From the NCBI GenBank assembly GCA_003158415.1, contig PMJA01000257.1, positions 8,054-18,668 on the forward strand: 10,615 nucleotides of DNA. The letters run 5' to 3'. The notes beneath the pieces were generated by a model that saw only the letters and a list, made by a program, of their open reading frames with translations, ran no database searches and was not told where the DNA came from. The first letter of the stretch is position 1. Each line of letters opens with the position of its first letter. The stretch is from Methylobacter sp. (GTDB lineage: Bacteria; Pseudomonadota; Gammaproteobacteria; Methylococcales; Methylomonadaceae). This document shows, in pieces, positions 1 to 5,762 of the stretch. The translations under genes and the position numbers were made by a program.

Positions 1-55
1 ATTTAATACATAAGTGTGTCGTGCATGTTCCTAAGTTGGCAGCCAAAATTGAATA

Positions 56-946
56 TCAGCTCATCTCGATGACCGGGCAATTCAGCTCTGTCTCAAGCGC
101 TGGTCTTGCGGCGACAGGATAAGATTTGCCGGGTTTTTTAGCGCCCGGACATTCTATGCTAAAGCGCTGCATGGGTTCATCAAGTTTTAATGCCGTTAGT
201 TGGCCGCCCCACAAACAACCGGTATCTATGGCGTAACAATTTGGCCCCTCATAATAACCCAGGCTAGACCAGTGACCGAAAACGATGCGCATATCCGCAC
301 TCTTACGTTTGGGCGCCTCAAACCACGGAAACAGGTTCTCGGGTTGAGATCCCAAAGGCCCGCTGTTGGTAAAATCCAGACGGCCTTCGGCATCGCAATA
401 GCGCATACGGGTAAAGCAGTTAATAATAAAACGTAATCTGGGAACCCCTTTTAGGCTGGTTGACCAGATATTGGGTTTATTTCCATACATTTGTTTTAAA
501 AATACCTGATAATCATAAGCTCTTAAGGCTTGCTCCGCGATTATGGCCATTTTTTGGGTTCTCTTAAAATCCCATTGCGGTGGCAGGCCTGCATGTAGCA
601 TACAAAAGTCATCGTTATGATGAAACAGGGGGCGGTGTCTTAACCAGTAAATTAATTCATCCCGGTCAGGCGCTTCAAGCACTTGGCTGAGCGCGTCTTT
701 CTTATTGGCCACTTTGGGCAAACACGAGGCTGCCAGCAAGTGCATATCATGATTACCGAGTACGGTGATCGCTGAATCGCCCAGCGATTTAACAAAGCGC
801 AAGGTTTCCAGTGATTTGGGGCCACGGTTAACCAGATCGCCTGTAAACCACAGCTGATCGGTATTTTCATTAAAAGAAACGGCGTCAAGGAGCCTTAATA
901 AATCATCAAAGCAGCCTTGTATATCACCTATAGCGTAAATAGACAT
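56..946 (-). CDS. apaH: Symmetrical bis(5'-nucleosyl)-tetraphosphatase ApaH
   Basis: The protein (296 aa) hydrolyses diadenosine tetraphosphate (Ap4A) to two ADP in the cytoplasm, and so controls alarmone-like dinucleotides and NpnN RNA caps. It belongs to the calcineurin-like metallophosphoesterases. The family's metal and phosphate motifs are present in order: GDIQG (residues 7-11), GDLVNRG (36-42), GNHD (64-67), HAG (118-120) and GHW (224-226), followed by DTGCLWGG (241-248). The length is slightly above the E. coli protein (about 280 aa) because of a C-terminal tail. The ATG at 944-946 lies 4 nt after the apaG stop, so the two genes form a translationally close operon, the usual gammaproteobacterial order. 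No strong Shine-Dalgarno is visible, which fits translational coupling. No clear terminator is seen in the 55 bases downstream. Confidence 0.97.
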   Translation of the reverse strand: MSIYAIGDIQGCFDDLLRLLDAVSFNENTDQLWFTGDLVNRGPKSLETLRFVKSLGDSAITVLGNHDMHLLAASCLPKVANKKDALSQVLEAPDRDELIYWLRHRPLFHHNDDFCMLHAGLPPQWDFKRTQKMAIIAEQALRAYDYQVFLKQMYGNKPNIWSTSLKGVPRLRFIINCFTRMRYCDAEGRLDFTNSGPLGSQPENLFPWFEAPKRKSADMRIVFGHWSSLGYYEGPNCYAIDTGCLWGGQLTALKLDEPMQRFSIECPGAKKPGKSYPVAARPALETELNCPVIEMS

Positions 947-950
947 TTAA

Positions 951-1328
951 CTAATGCAATGTTCTTGGTATGGATAAAGTAAATTGAGGAATCTGGGCAT
1001 TAAAATTATCGCCCTCATCCGAACACATAGTATATTGACCCTGCATAGTGCCAACCGGGGTTTCAAGTATGGCGCCGCTGGTGTAACGAAACATTTCGCC
1101 CGGTTTAAGGTAAGGCTGTTCGCCAATAACACCGTCGCCTCTGACTTCCTGAATCTTGCCATTGGAGTCGGTAATTAACCAATGACGATTTAACAGCTTT
1201 GCCGGAACGGTACCTTCGTTAGTGATGGTGATAGTGTAGGCGAACACATAGCGACCTTCTTCAGGAGCGGATTGCTCTGCTATAAAATAGGGCGTAGATT
1301 CAATTAAAATTTTGTTTTTTTCGGTCAT
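951..1328 (-). CDS. apaG: ApaG domain protein
   Basis: This 125-aa protein is a full-length ApaG (DUF525) domain, a small fibronectin-III-like beta-sandwich. Family features seen are NRHW (residues 47-50), the glycine-rich RGDGVIGEQP (63-72) and TMQGQY (94-99). ApaG homologues have been linked to Co2+/Mg2+ resistance in enterobacteria, but the biochemical role is not settled. It is the first gene of the apaG-apaH operon and is divergent from mpl. Translation starts at the ATG at 1326-1328, giving an N-terminus of normal length for the family. A plausible sigma-70 promoter lies about 50-80 bp upstream (see 1378-1406). Confidence 0.95.
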   Translation of the reverse strand: MTEKNKILIESTPYFIAEQSAPEEGRYVFAYTITITNEGTVPAKLLNRHWLITDSNGKIQEVRGDGVIGEQPYLKPGEMFRYTSGAILETPVGTMQGQYTMCSDEGDNFNAQIPQFTLSIPRTLH

Positions 1329-1377
1329 TATTAGATCATATAAAGATTACTTCTCGATTAATCCATTGTAACGTATC

Positions 1378-1406
1378 GTTAAACGCAAGTAACTATTTCA
1401 TGTCAA
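1378..1406 (-). promoter_or_regulatory. Candidate sigma-70 promoter of apaG-apaH
   Basis: On the minus strand a perfect -35 hexamer TTGACA (1401-1406) is followed after 17 nt by TTTAAC (1378-1383), a 4/6 match to the -10 consensus. It is in the apaG/mpl divergent region, and the first codon of apaG is about 50 nt from the -10 box. No equally good promoter was found for mpl. Confidence 0.45.
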
Positions 1407-1457
1407 CAAACAACAGATGAAAAAAACATTCTCTCTCACACTCATTGGGACACGACA

Positions 1458-2870
1458 TTGTATATACATATCTTAGGTATTTGCGGAACATTTATGGGTG
1501 GACTGGCCGTGATTGCAAGGCAGCTGGGCTATCAGGTCAGCGGTTCCGACCAAAACGTTTATCCGCCTATGAGTACGCAATTACAACAACAAGGCATCCA
1601 GTTAATGGACGGTTATCGCGCTGAAAATCTGGATGGCGACCCCGACCTGGTCATTATCGGCAACGCCCTATCGCGCGGCAATCCTGAAGTTGAAGCGGTG
1701 CTGAATAAAGGCCTGAATTATGTGTCGGGCCCGCAGTGGCTGGCGGAACATGTGTTACATGACAAATGGGTGCTTGGGGTTGCCGGAACCCACGGTAAAA
1801 CCACCACGACCAGCATGCTGACCTGGATACTGGAACATCAGGGCTTTAACCCTGGTTTTTTAATCGGCGGCATTCCGTTAAACTTTGGCATTTCAGCGCG
1901 TTTAGGAGGCGGGCCGGAAAATAAGTCAGGCTTTTTTGTGATTGAAGCCGATGAATATGATTCGGCCTTTTTTGATAAGCGCTCAAAGTTCGTACACTAT
2001 CGACCGCGCACGGCCATACTCAATAATCTGGAATTTGATCATGCCGATATTTTTCCTGATCTGGATGCCATCAAGCGCCAATTCCATCACCTGGTCAGAA
2101 CCATTCCCGGCGAAGGCTTAATCATCAGCCCTGAGTGCGATGCCAATATCAATGAAGTTCTGACGATGGGATGCTGGACGCCCGTTGTAAAGACCTCGAT
2201 TAATGCCGACTCGCTATGGAACGCCCAAATGCTCAAAGCCGACGGTAGCCGATTCTCAGTGTTGTTTGAAAACAATGAGCAAGGCATCGTCGACTGGACA
2301 TTAACCGGAGGGCATAATGTTTACAACGCCCTGTCCGCCATTGTTGCGGCAAACCATGTCGGCATTCTGCCCAGGGATGCAATAGCTGCACTGAGTCAAT
2401 TTAAAAACGTTAAACGCCGCATGGAAGTCATTGCCACAATTAATGGCGTGACGCTATATGATGATTTTGCCCATCACCCGACCGCGATTGCAACAACGCT
2501 GGACGGTTTGCGTAAACAGGTGGGCCAAGAACGCATTGTCGCCATTGTCGAACCCAGATCCAATACCATGCGCTTGGGGATTCATACAAAAACACTGGCC
2601 GAATCGTTAGCGCATGCCGATTTGGCCATTATTTATCAGCCGCAAAATCTGGATTGGAATTTAAGCGCCCTGAAAAATCATGCCGATAATATAGAAATCT
2701 GCCAGTCTCTTGATGACATCATCGCCAGACTCAAAGTGGAAGCGCACTCAGGCGGACATTTTGTGTTAATGAGTAACGGCAGTTTCGGCGGTATCTATCA
2801 ACGCTTGCAGGACGCATTAAGTATAGGGGCCGAAGCTGGTAAAACGACATTTGAAATACCCTCACCCTAA
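1458..2870 (+). CDS. mpl: UDP-MurNAc:L-Ala-gamma-D-Glu-meso-Dap ligase (murein peptide ligase)
   Basis: Mpl re-uses tripeptide from cell-wall turnover by joining it to UDP-MurNAc in the cytoplasm. The protein (470 aa; E. coli about 457) is collinear with the Mur ligase family. It shows the N-terminal ILGICGTFMGG motif (5-15), the ATP-binding loop GTHGKTTTT (110-118), EADEYD (163-168), LNNLEFDHADIF (188-199) and the C-terminal domain motif DDFAHHPTA (335-343). The start is TTG at 1458-1460. It gives the canonical Y-I-H-I-L-G beginning, and no in-frame ATG lies immediately upstream. Only a weak GGGA at 1447-1450 could serve as ribosome site. The last 14 or so codons (from about 2827) lie inside the inverted-repeat element and give a tail (GKTTFEIPSP) not typical of the family. 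The gene stands alone on the plus strand. Confidence 0.96.
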   Translation: MYIHILGICGTFMGGLAVIARQLGYQVSGSDQNVYPPMSTQLQQQGIQLMDGYRAENLDGDPDLVIIGNALSRGNPEVEAVLNKGLNYVSGPQWLAEHVLHDKWVLGVAGTHGKTTTTSMLTWILEHQGFNPGFLIGGIPLNFGISARLGGGPENKSGFFVIEADEYDSAFFDKRSKFVHYRPRTAILNNLEFDHADIFPDLDAIKRQFHHLVRTIPGEGLIISPECDANINEVLTMGCWTPVVKTSINADSLWNAQMLKADGSRFSVLFENNEQGIVDWTLTGGHNVYNALSAIVAANHVGILPRDAIAALSQFKNVKRRMEVIATINGVTLYDDFAHHPTAIATTLDGLRKQVGQERIVAIVEPRSNTMRLGIHTKTLAESLAHADLAIIYQPQNLDWNLSALKNHADNIEICQSLDDIIARLKVEAHSGGHFVLMSNGSFGGIYQRLQDALSIGAEAGKTTFEIPSP

Positions 2871-2923
2871 CCCTCTCTCCCAAAGGGAGAGGGTACTTTG
2901 TGTCGCCTTACCAGCTTCGGGCT
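2827..2923. repeat. Inverted-repeat (MITE/BIME-like) element at the 3' end of mpl
   Basis: The left arm (2827-2849, within mpl) and the right arm (2901-2923) are inverted copies matching at 19 of 23 positions (core GAAGCTGGTAA / TTACCAGCTTC plus CGACA / TGTCG). Between them is a second hairpin: a 9-bp stem with one G-T pair, 2873-2881 with 2885-2893, and an AAA loop. It begins with the CCCTCACCCTAACCCTCTC type of sequence that is dispersed in many proteobacterial genomes. There is no transposase and no T-tract, so it is a non-coding repeat that could also fold as a transcript end between the convergent mpl and ATPase genes. Confidence 0.7.
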
Positions 2924-2957
2924 CTATACATCGTATTGACAACAACACTGTCGCGTT

Positions 2958-3920
2958 TTACGGTTGCACATTAACCAGGGTGCGGATAGCTTCATGGGCT
3001 TTGTCTTTGGCCTTTTCTTCCAGGTAGCGGCCGATCAGGACGAAGGTGATAATCCCGGTCGCAGGATCGAAGTACAGTCCTTGCGTACCTCTCAGCAGGG
3101 AAACCATGCTATAACCATAAGACGAACCCACGCCTAAAGCAATCAGGCTGTCCACATTAGTAGTGCGCTGCTTAGCCAGTTTTACGGCTTTTTCAAAGAG
3201 AGGCCATCCCGCCCACAGCACAATAGGCGTGGCGAGTAGGTGCTGCGCCCAATGCCAAACTCTGGACGCAGGCGCAGCCATGCTGATCATCATAACGGGC
3301 AAACTTAGCGCTGTGGCCAGAACGGCGCGCCTTCTGGCGTCGATCAGGCGTTTTTTTTCGCGCACGATCATGATTTGACGCTGAGCCAGACTATCGAGAC
3401 TGTGCGCCTTGTAACCCATGTTGTTGATCAGCGTACACAAGGTTTCTTTGCTGACCCGGCCCGTCACAACGGCTGTTTCTGTCGCGTAATTGACATTCGC
3501 CGAGGTAATGCTCGGATTTCGGTTCAACAGCATTTCGATTAACAGCGCACAGGATACGCAACTCATGCCATCGACCATGAGATTAAATTCCTGTTCGGCA
3601 AGGTCGGCATCGCCGTCAGCAGCGGGCTGCTTATTGAGAGCGGTTGTGGGTTTTTTTTTGCCCAGATTCGCCAGTAACGCATCCAAAAGAGTGAGCAGCT
3701 TGGCTCGCGGCAGCTTTTCAGGATCAAAGTAGATGACCAGGGAGGCAATCTCAGGAACGGTGATCACTTTTTCGATGCCGTCCCGTTTTTGCAGCAAAAT
3801 CTCCAGAACACAAGCCCGCTCGTGATCCTTGAGCAAAACCGGAGCGATAATACGAACCCGCCGGTTCAGTGCATGAACCACTTTGCCATGCGTTAGCTCG
3901 CCGGTATGGGCAGACGCCAT
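2958..3920 (-). pseudogene. N-terminal half of a P1B-type heavy-metal ATPase (truncated)
   Basis: The 320-aa product matches only the front of a CopA/CtpC-type heavy-metal pump. It has a degenerate heavy-metal-associated (HMA) domain without CxxC (residues about 20-85), a second HMA domain with the metal motif GMSCVSC (118-124), and four membrane segments (about 196-216, 222-245, 253-276, 280-298). The sequence then ends at the conserved stretch GRYLEEKAKDKAHEAI. The actuator domain, the CPC-type transport motif, DKTGT and the ATP-binding domain are all missing, so it cannot pump by itself. The TAA falls where the family continues with a P-x-x-A-x-V segment. Reading through it gives N-A-T-V-L-L, which resembles that continuation, before the repeat element at 2923 is reached. 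A pseudogene made by nonsense mutation plus 3' loss is the favoured view; a stand-alone metal-binding membrane protein is possible. AGGG at 3929-3932 is a modest ribosome site. Confidence 0.75.
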
Positions 3921-4015
3921 TTCAGTGTCCCTGTGAATGATAGTTCAAAAAATTTCAAACCGGCCCTCTTTATTTAGCAAAACAGCATTTCCGGCGCCCA
4001 TTGCAAAGGCAGGAC

Positions 4016-4384
4016 TTATTGCGTAGCGTCCGTCTCTTCGGTGCTTTCCTGGGCTTCGGCAATCAGGTCTTTAATATTTTCTTTTTGCCGCAAGACAAAG
4101 TCCTTGCCTTGTTCGGCGGTCTTGCATGTAACAGAGATAATCTCTTTACGGTATTTATGCGTCAAATAACCGGCAGCAATGCCCAGGCTGAACATGATCA
4201 GCGGATGTCGGGCAAGTGTAATTACGGCTCCTTTACCGGTTTGTATGATAGCTGATGCCGTCACCGCCGTAGCGACACCCTTGACGACCAGCTCGCCTTT
4301 AGACGAGTGACCGCCTGCCATTGTTATGTGTCCCTTATCCGGTGCTATGGGGGTTGAATGTGTTGCTGCCAAGATGTGATTCAT
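4016..4384 (-). CDS. Small single-span membrane protein, unknown function
   Basis: I do not recognise a named family for this 122-aa protein. It has a glycine/alanine-rich N-terminal half (KGVATAVTASAII, about 35-47), one likely membrane helix (about 58-76, HPLIMFSLGIAAGYLTHKY) followed by a basic stop-transfer patch (HKYRKE), and a charged, probably helical and cytoplasmic C-terminus ending in an acidic tail. The ATG at 4382-4384 has a strong Shine-Dalgarno (GGAGAAGG, 4392-4399) 7 nt upstream. It lies 95 bp upstream of the truncated metal ATPase on the same strand and is probably co-transcribed with it. That context suggests, but does not show, a link to metal handling. Confidence 0.75.
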   Translation of the reverse strand: MNHILAATHSTPIAPDKGHITMAGGHSSKGELVVKGVATAVTASAIIQTGKGAVITLARHPLIMFSLGIAAGYLTHKYRKEIISVTCKTAEQGKDFVLRQKENIKDLIAEAQESTEETDATQ

Positions 4385-4397
4385 TGATATACCTTCT

Positions 4398-4442
4398 CCG
4401 TTAACGGTGATTTATTTAAGACAATTTTCATAGCCTAGTCAA
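4398..4442 (-). promoter_or_regulatory. Sigma-70-like promoter and palindrome before the 4016-4384 gene
   Basis: On the minus strand TTGACT (4437-4442, 5/6 of -35) is followed after 17 nt by TTAAAT (4414-4419, 4/6 of -10). Between the -10 box and the ribosome site is a perfect 10-bp palindrome CCGTTAACGG (4398-4407), well placed to be an operator or a small 5' hairpin. A second perfect 10-bp palindrome, GGACGCGTCC (4460-4469), lies just upstream of the -35 box. Confidence 0.45.
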
Positions 4443-4518
4443 TTAATATCTAATCTAATGGACGCGTCCTTTCATTGCTGCTTTGGTCATATTAACCAAT
4501 TATCATCCCTGCAATATT

Positions 4519-5196
4519 TCACGCCATAACCAATAGAGACGAAATAACATCAAAATAAACATCAAGCAAAGCCGACAAGGTATTGCGATACAAAGCCTGT
4601 AGCGCCGCTATAGGCTGCGCCATCAACACGCCGAACAATTCCGCCACGACATAGTAACTGCTGATCAAGGTTGCTTCGGCCGCTGCGCTAAGTGAACTCA
4701 GGTAACCGGTTATCGGCGCCAGTGCATCCGCCATAAACTGTTCGGGACTCTCCATAAACAGTTGCCAATACCGCCCGGACTGTTCGGCAACGCCGGACAC
4801 ATAGCGTGTCACCGGCTCAAAAGTCGCAACAGTCACCTGTTCGGGATGCTCCCAAAAAGCCTGTAAATATCGACCTGTTATTTGTTTGCCGGTATTCACC
4901 TGAACTTGCCAATCCTGATAAACCGGCAACACCGAGGTTTGAACCTGGGCATATAAGGCCGCGCCGGTCTGCGCGGCCTGCTCATACCAGGCGTTCAGCG
5001 TCGCAACGGGCTGTTCGTACACCTGTTTGGCGGCGGTCGCCACTACGCTGTGAGCATTAATCAATACGCTATGAATATCCTGATACAAGGCTTTAAGCTG
5101 AAAGCTGACTTGACCGTACAGTTTTGTGGTCGGCAAAACCAGCTTGTTTTCCAGATCAAGCTGGCGAATAGTTAAAAAATCCGGTTGATTCAACAT
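4519..5196 (-). CDS. Helical protein with 11-residue periodicity, unknown function
   Basis: The 225-aa protein has no recognised family. It has no signal peptide or catalytic motif and is predicted nearly all helical. Two adjacent 33-residue units are evident: FWEHPEQVTVATFEPVTRY (114-132) and FMESPEQFMADALAPITGY (147-165), each continued by a small-residue-rich helix. Related proline-marked turns occur at EQP (P63) and AQP (P195). The distances between these prolines (63 to 118, 118 to 151, 151 to 195) are 55, 33 and 44, all multiples of 11, the hendecad spacing of amphipathic helices. This resembles phasin-like or lipid-surface-binding proteins in general style only. The ATG at 5194-5196 has a good ribosome site (AAGGAA, 5204-5209). 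Arrays of TGYCGC half-sites lie upstream at 5283-5312 and 5453-5482. Confidence 0.8.
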   Translation of the reverse strand: MLNQPDFLTIRQLDLENKLVLPTTKLYGQVSFQLKALYQDIHSVLINAHSVVATAAKQVYEQPVATLNAWYEQAAQTGAALYAQVQTSVLPVYQDWQVQVNTGKQITGRYLQAFWEHPEQVTVATFEPVTRYVSGVAEQSGRYWQLFMESPEQFMADALAPITGYLSSLSAAAEATLISSYYVVAELFGVLMAQPIAALQALYRNTLSALLDVYFDVISSLLVMA

Positions 5197-5282
5197 AGGG
5201 TTATTCCTTGATTAAGATAGGTTGTAGACAAAGCGCTAAACAATAGGGCTAGATTTTAGACGGGCCATAGGAAATTAAACAT

Positions 5283-5312
5283 GCGACATGTTGCCGCGCG
5301 GCATAATGTCGC
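5283..5312. promoter_or_regulatory. Half-site array C (four TGYCGC/GCGRCA half-sites)
   Basis: The order is GCGACA (5283-5288), 3 nt, TGCCGC (5292-5297), GCGGCA (5298-5303), 3 nt, TGTCGC (5307-5312). The 32 bp from 5282 to 5313 form a nearly perfect palindrome with only 2 of 16 pairs broken. It has the same geometry as arrays A and B but lacks their associated hairpin. It lies 87 bp upstream of the minus-strand start at 5196 and about 370-400 bp upstream of the oxidase transcription start. It is most likely a protein-binding site. Confidence 0.6.
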
Positions 5313-5340
5313 AATCGAGATGGGAGGCTGATCGGCGGGC

Positions 5341-5372
5341 AAAAAAAATGCGGTCAATAGATATTGACCGCA
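5341..5372 (-). terminator. Rho-independent terminator-like hairpin in element A
   Basis: TGCGGTCAATA (5349-5359) and TATTGACCGCA (5362-5372) form a perfect 11-bp stem with a 2-nt turn. On the minus strand it is followed directly by eight U (5341-5348), the classic intrinsic terminator form. It would stop minus-strand transcripts starting in the 5373-5500 region, before the gene at 5196. It may therefore end a small RNA or act as an attenuator. The copy in element B has a different stem sequence with pairing preserved. Confidence 0.6.
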
Positions 5373-5452
5373 CAAAAACTCTTTTACCCTTTAGGAAGTA
5401 GCACTGATTTAGAGTTGCAATAAGTTTATCCGGTTATGTTCATTTATAAAAT

Positions 5453-5482
5453 ATGACATATTGTCGCGCGACAAGCTGTCGC
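5453..5482. promoter_or_regulatory. Half-site array A (candidate sigma-54 enhancer)
   Basis: The order is ATGACA (5453-5458), 3 nt, TGTCGC (5462-5467), GCGACA (5468-5473), 3 nt, TGTCGC (5477-5482). The centre TTGTCGCGCGACAA is a perfect 14-bp palindrome. The array is about 215 bp upstream of the predicted sigma-54 start of the oxidase genes, within the usual range of an enhancer for a sigma-54 activator. Assignment to a particular regulator (MmoR, for example) is inference. Confidence 0.55.
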
Positions 5483-5657
5483 AGTCTGGCGGTGGTCTGA
5501 AAAAGACGGTCAGTGTCTATATTAACAATAGTGTCGCTTTATTAAACGTCTATTAACTAGCGATTACTCACTATACTCAGCGCAATAATCAAGCTTACCA
5601 CCCCTCTTACCCCACTAAATACGGGATCGTAAGAAATAGCTTACATTTTTTATAAAA

Positions 5658-5673
5658 TGGCTCAATATTTGCT
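5658..5673 (+). promoter_or_regulatory. Sigma-54 promoter of the bd-like oxidase operon
   Basis: TGGCTC (5658-5663), 5 nt, TTGC (5669-5672) followed by T matches the -24/-12 consensus TGGCAC-N5-TTGCW with one mismatch and the correct GG-N10-GC spacing. Transcription would start near 5684, leaving a leader of about 79 nt before the ATG at 5763. The spacing is identical to that of the mmoX promoter in this window. Confidence 0.65.
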
Positions 5674-5677
5674 TTAC

Positions 5678-5759
5678 TACCCTGTGTTGTCATATCGCTA
5701 GCTACATAAGTTGCTCACGGTTATGACATGGACTCATTAATTGATCTAACCACAGGGTA
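5678..5759 (+). promoter_or_regulatory. Nested inverted repeats around the oxidase leader and ribosome site
   Basis: TACCCTGTG (5678-5686) is perfectly complementary to CACAGGGTA (5751-5759), and the latter contains the AGGGTA ribosome site of the gene at 5763. Nested inside are TGTCATA (5688-5694) with TATGACA (5722-5728), then AGCTAC (5699-5704) with GTTGCT (5710-5715, 5 of 6 pairs). As RNA this would form a stacked hairpin hiding the Shine-Dalgarno. However, a start near 5684 would leave out most of the outer left arm, so the outer pair may work as DNA or only in a longer transcript. Confidence 0.45.
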
Positions 5760-5762
5760 CTT

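Larger units (their letters stand above)
5326..5500. repeat. Repeated intergenic element, copy A
   Basis: This stretch of 175 bp is colinear with 9612-9800. Shared blocks in order are: GGCT-n3-CGGC, an identical GGCAAAAAAAA, a GC-rich hairpin, a stretch around GGAAG with CACT after it, an AT-rich segment, ATATGACA, the half-site array, and a tail of GCTGTCGCAG followed by TGGCG and TGG. Allowing for one extra 15-bp array module in copy B, the lengths differ by one base. It contains no ORF. It lies between the minus-strand gene at 5196 and the oxidase genes at 5763. Confidence 0.75.

Noticed and set aside
1..55. Terminator after apaH
   Set aside because: Only a 4-bp stem (TTGG/CCAA) is present near 35-46, too weak to call.
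5326..5500. Element A as a known riboswitch or as an insertion sequence
   Set aside because: I could not match it to a c-di-GMP, cobalamin, TPP or similar aptamer core. There is no transposase, no terminal inverted repeat and no target duplication.
5500..5657. IHF site between the array and the oxidase promoter
   Set aside because: An AATCAA occurs near 5586, but the required TTR at the correct distance is absent. No clear IHF match was found before mmoX either.
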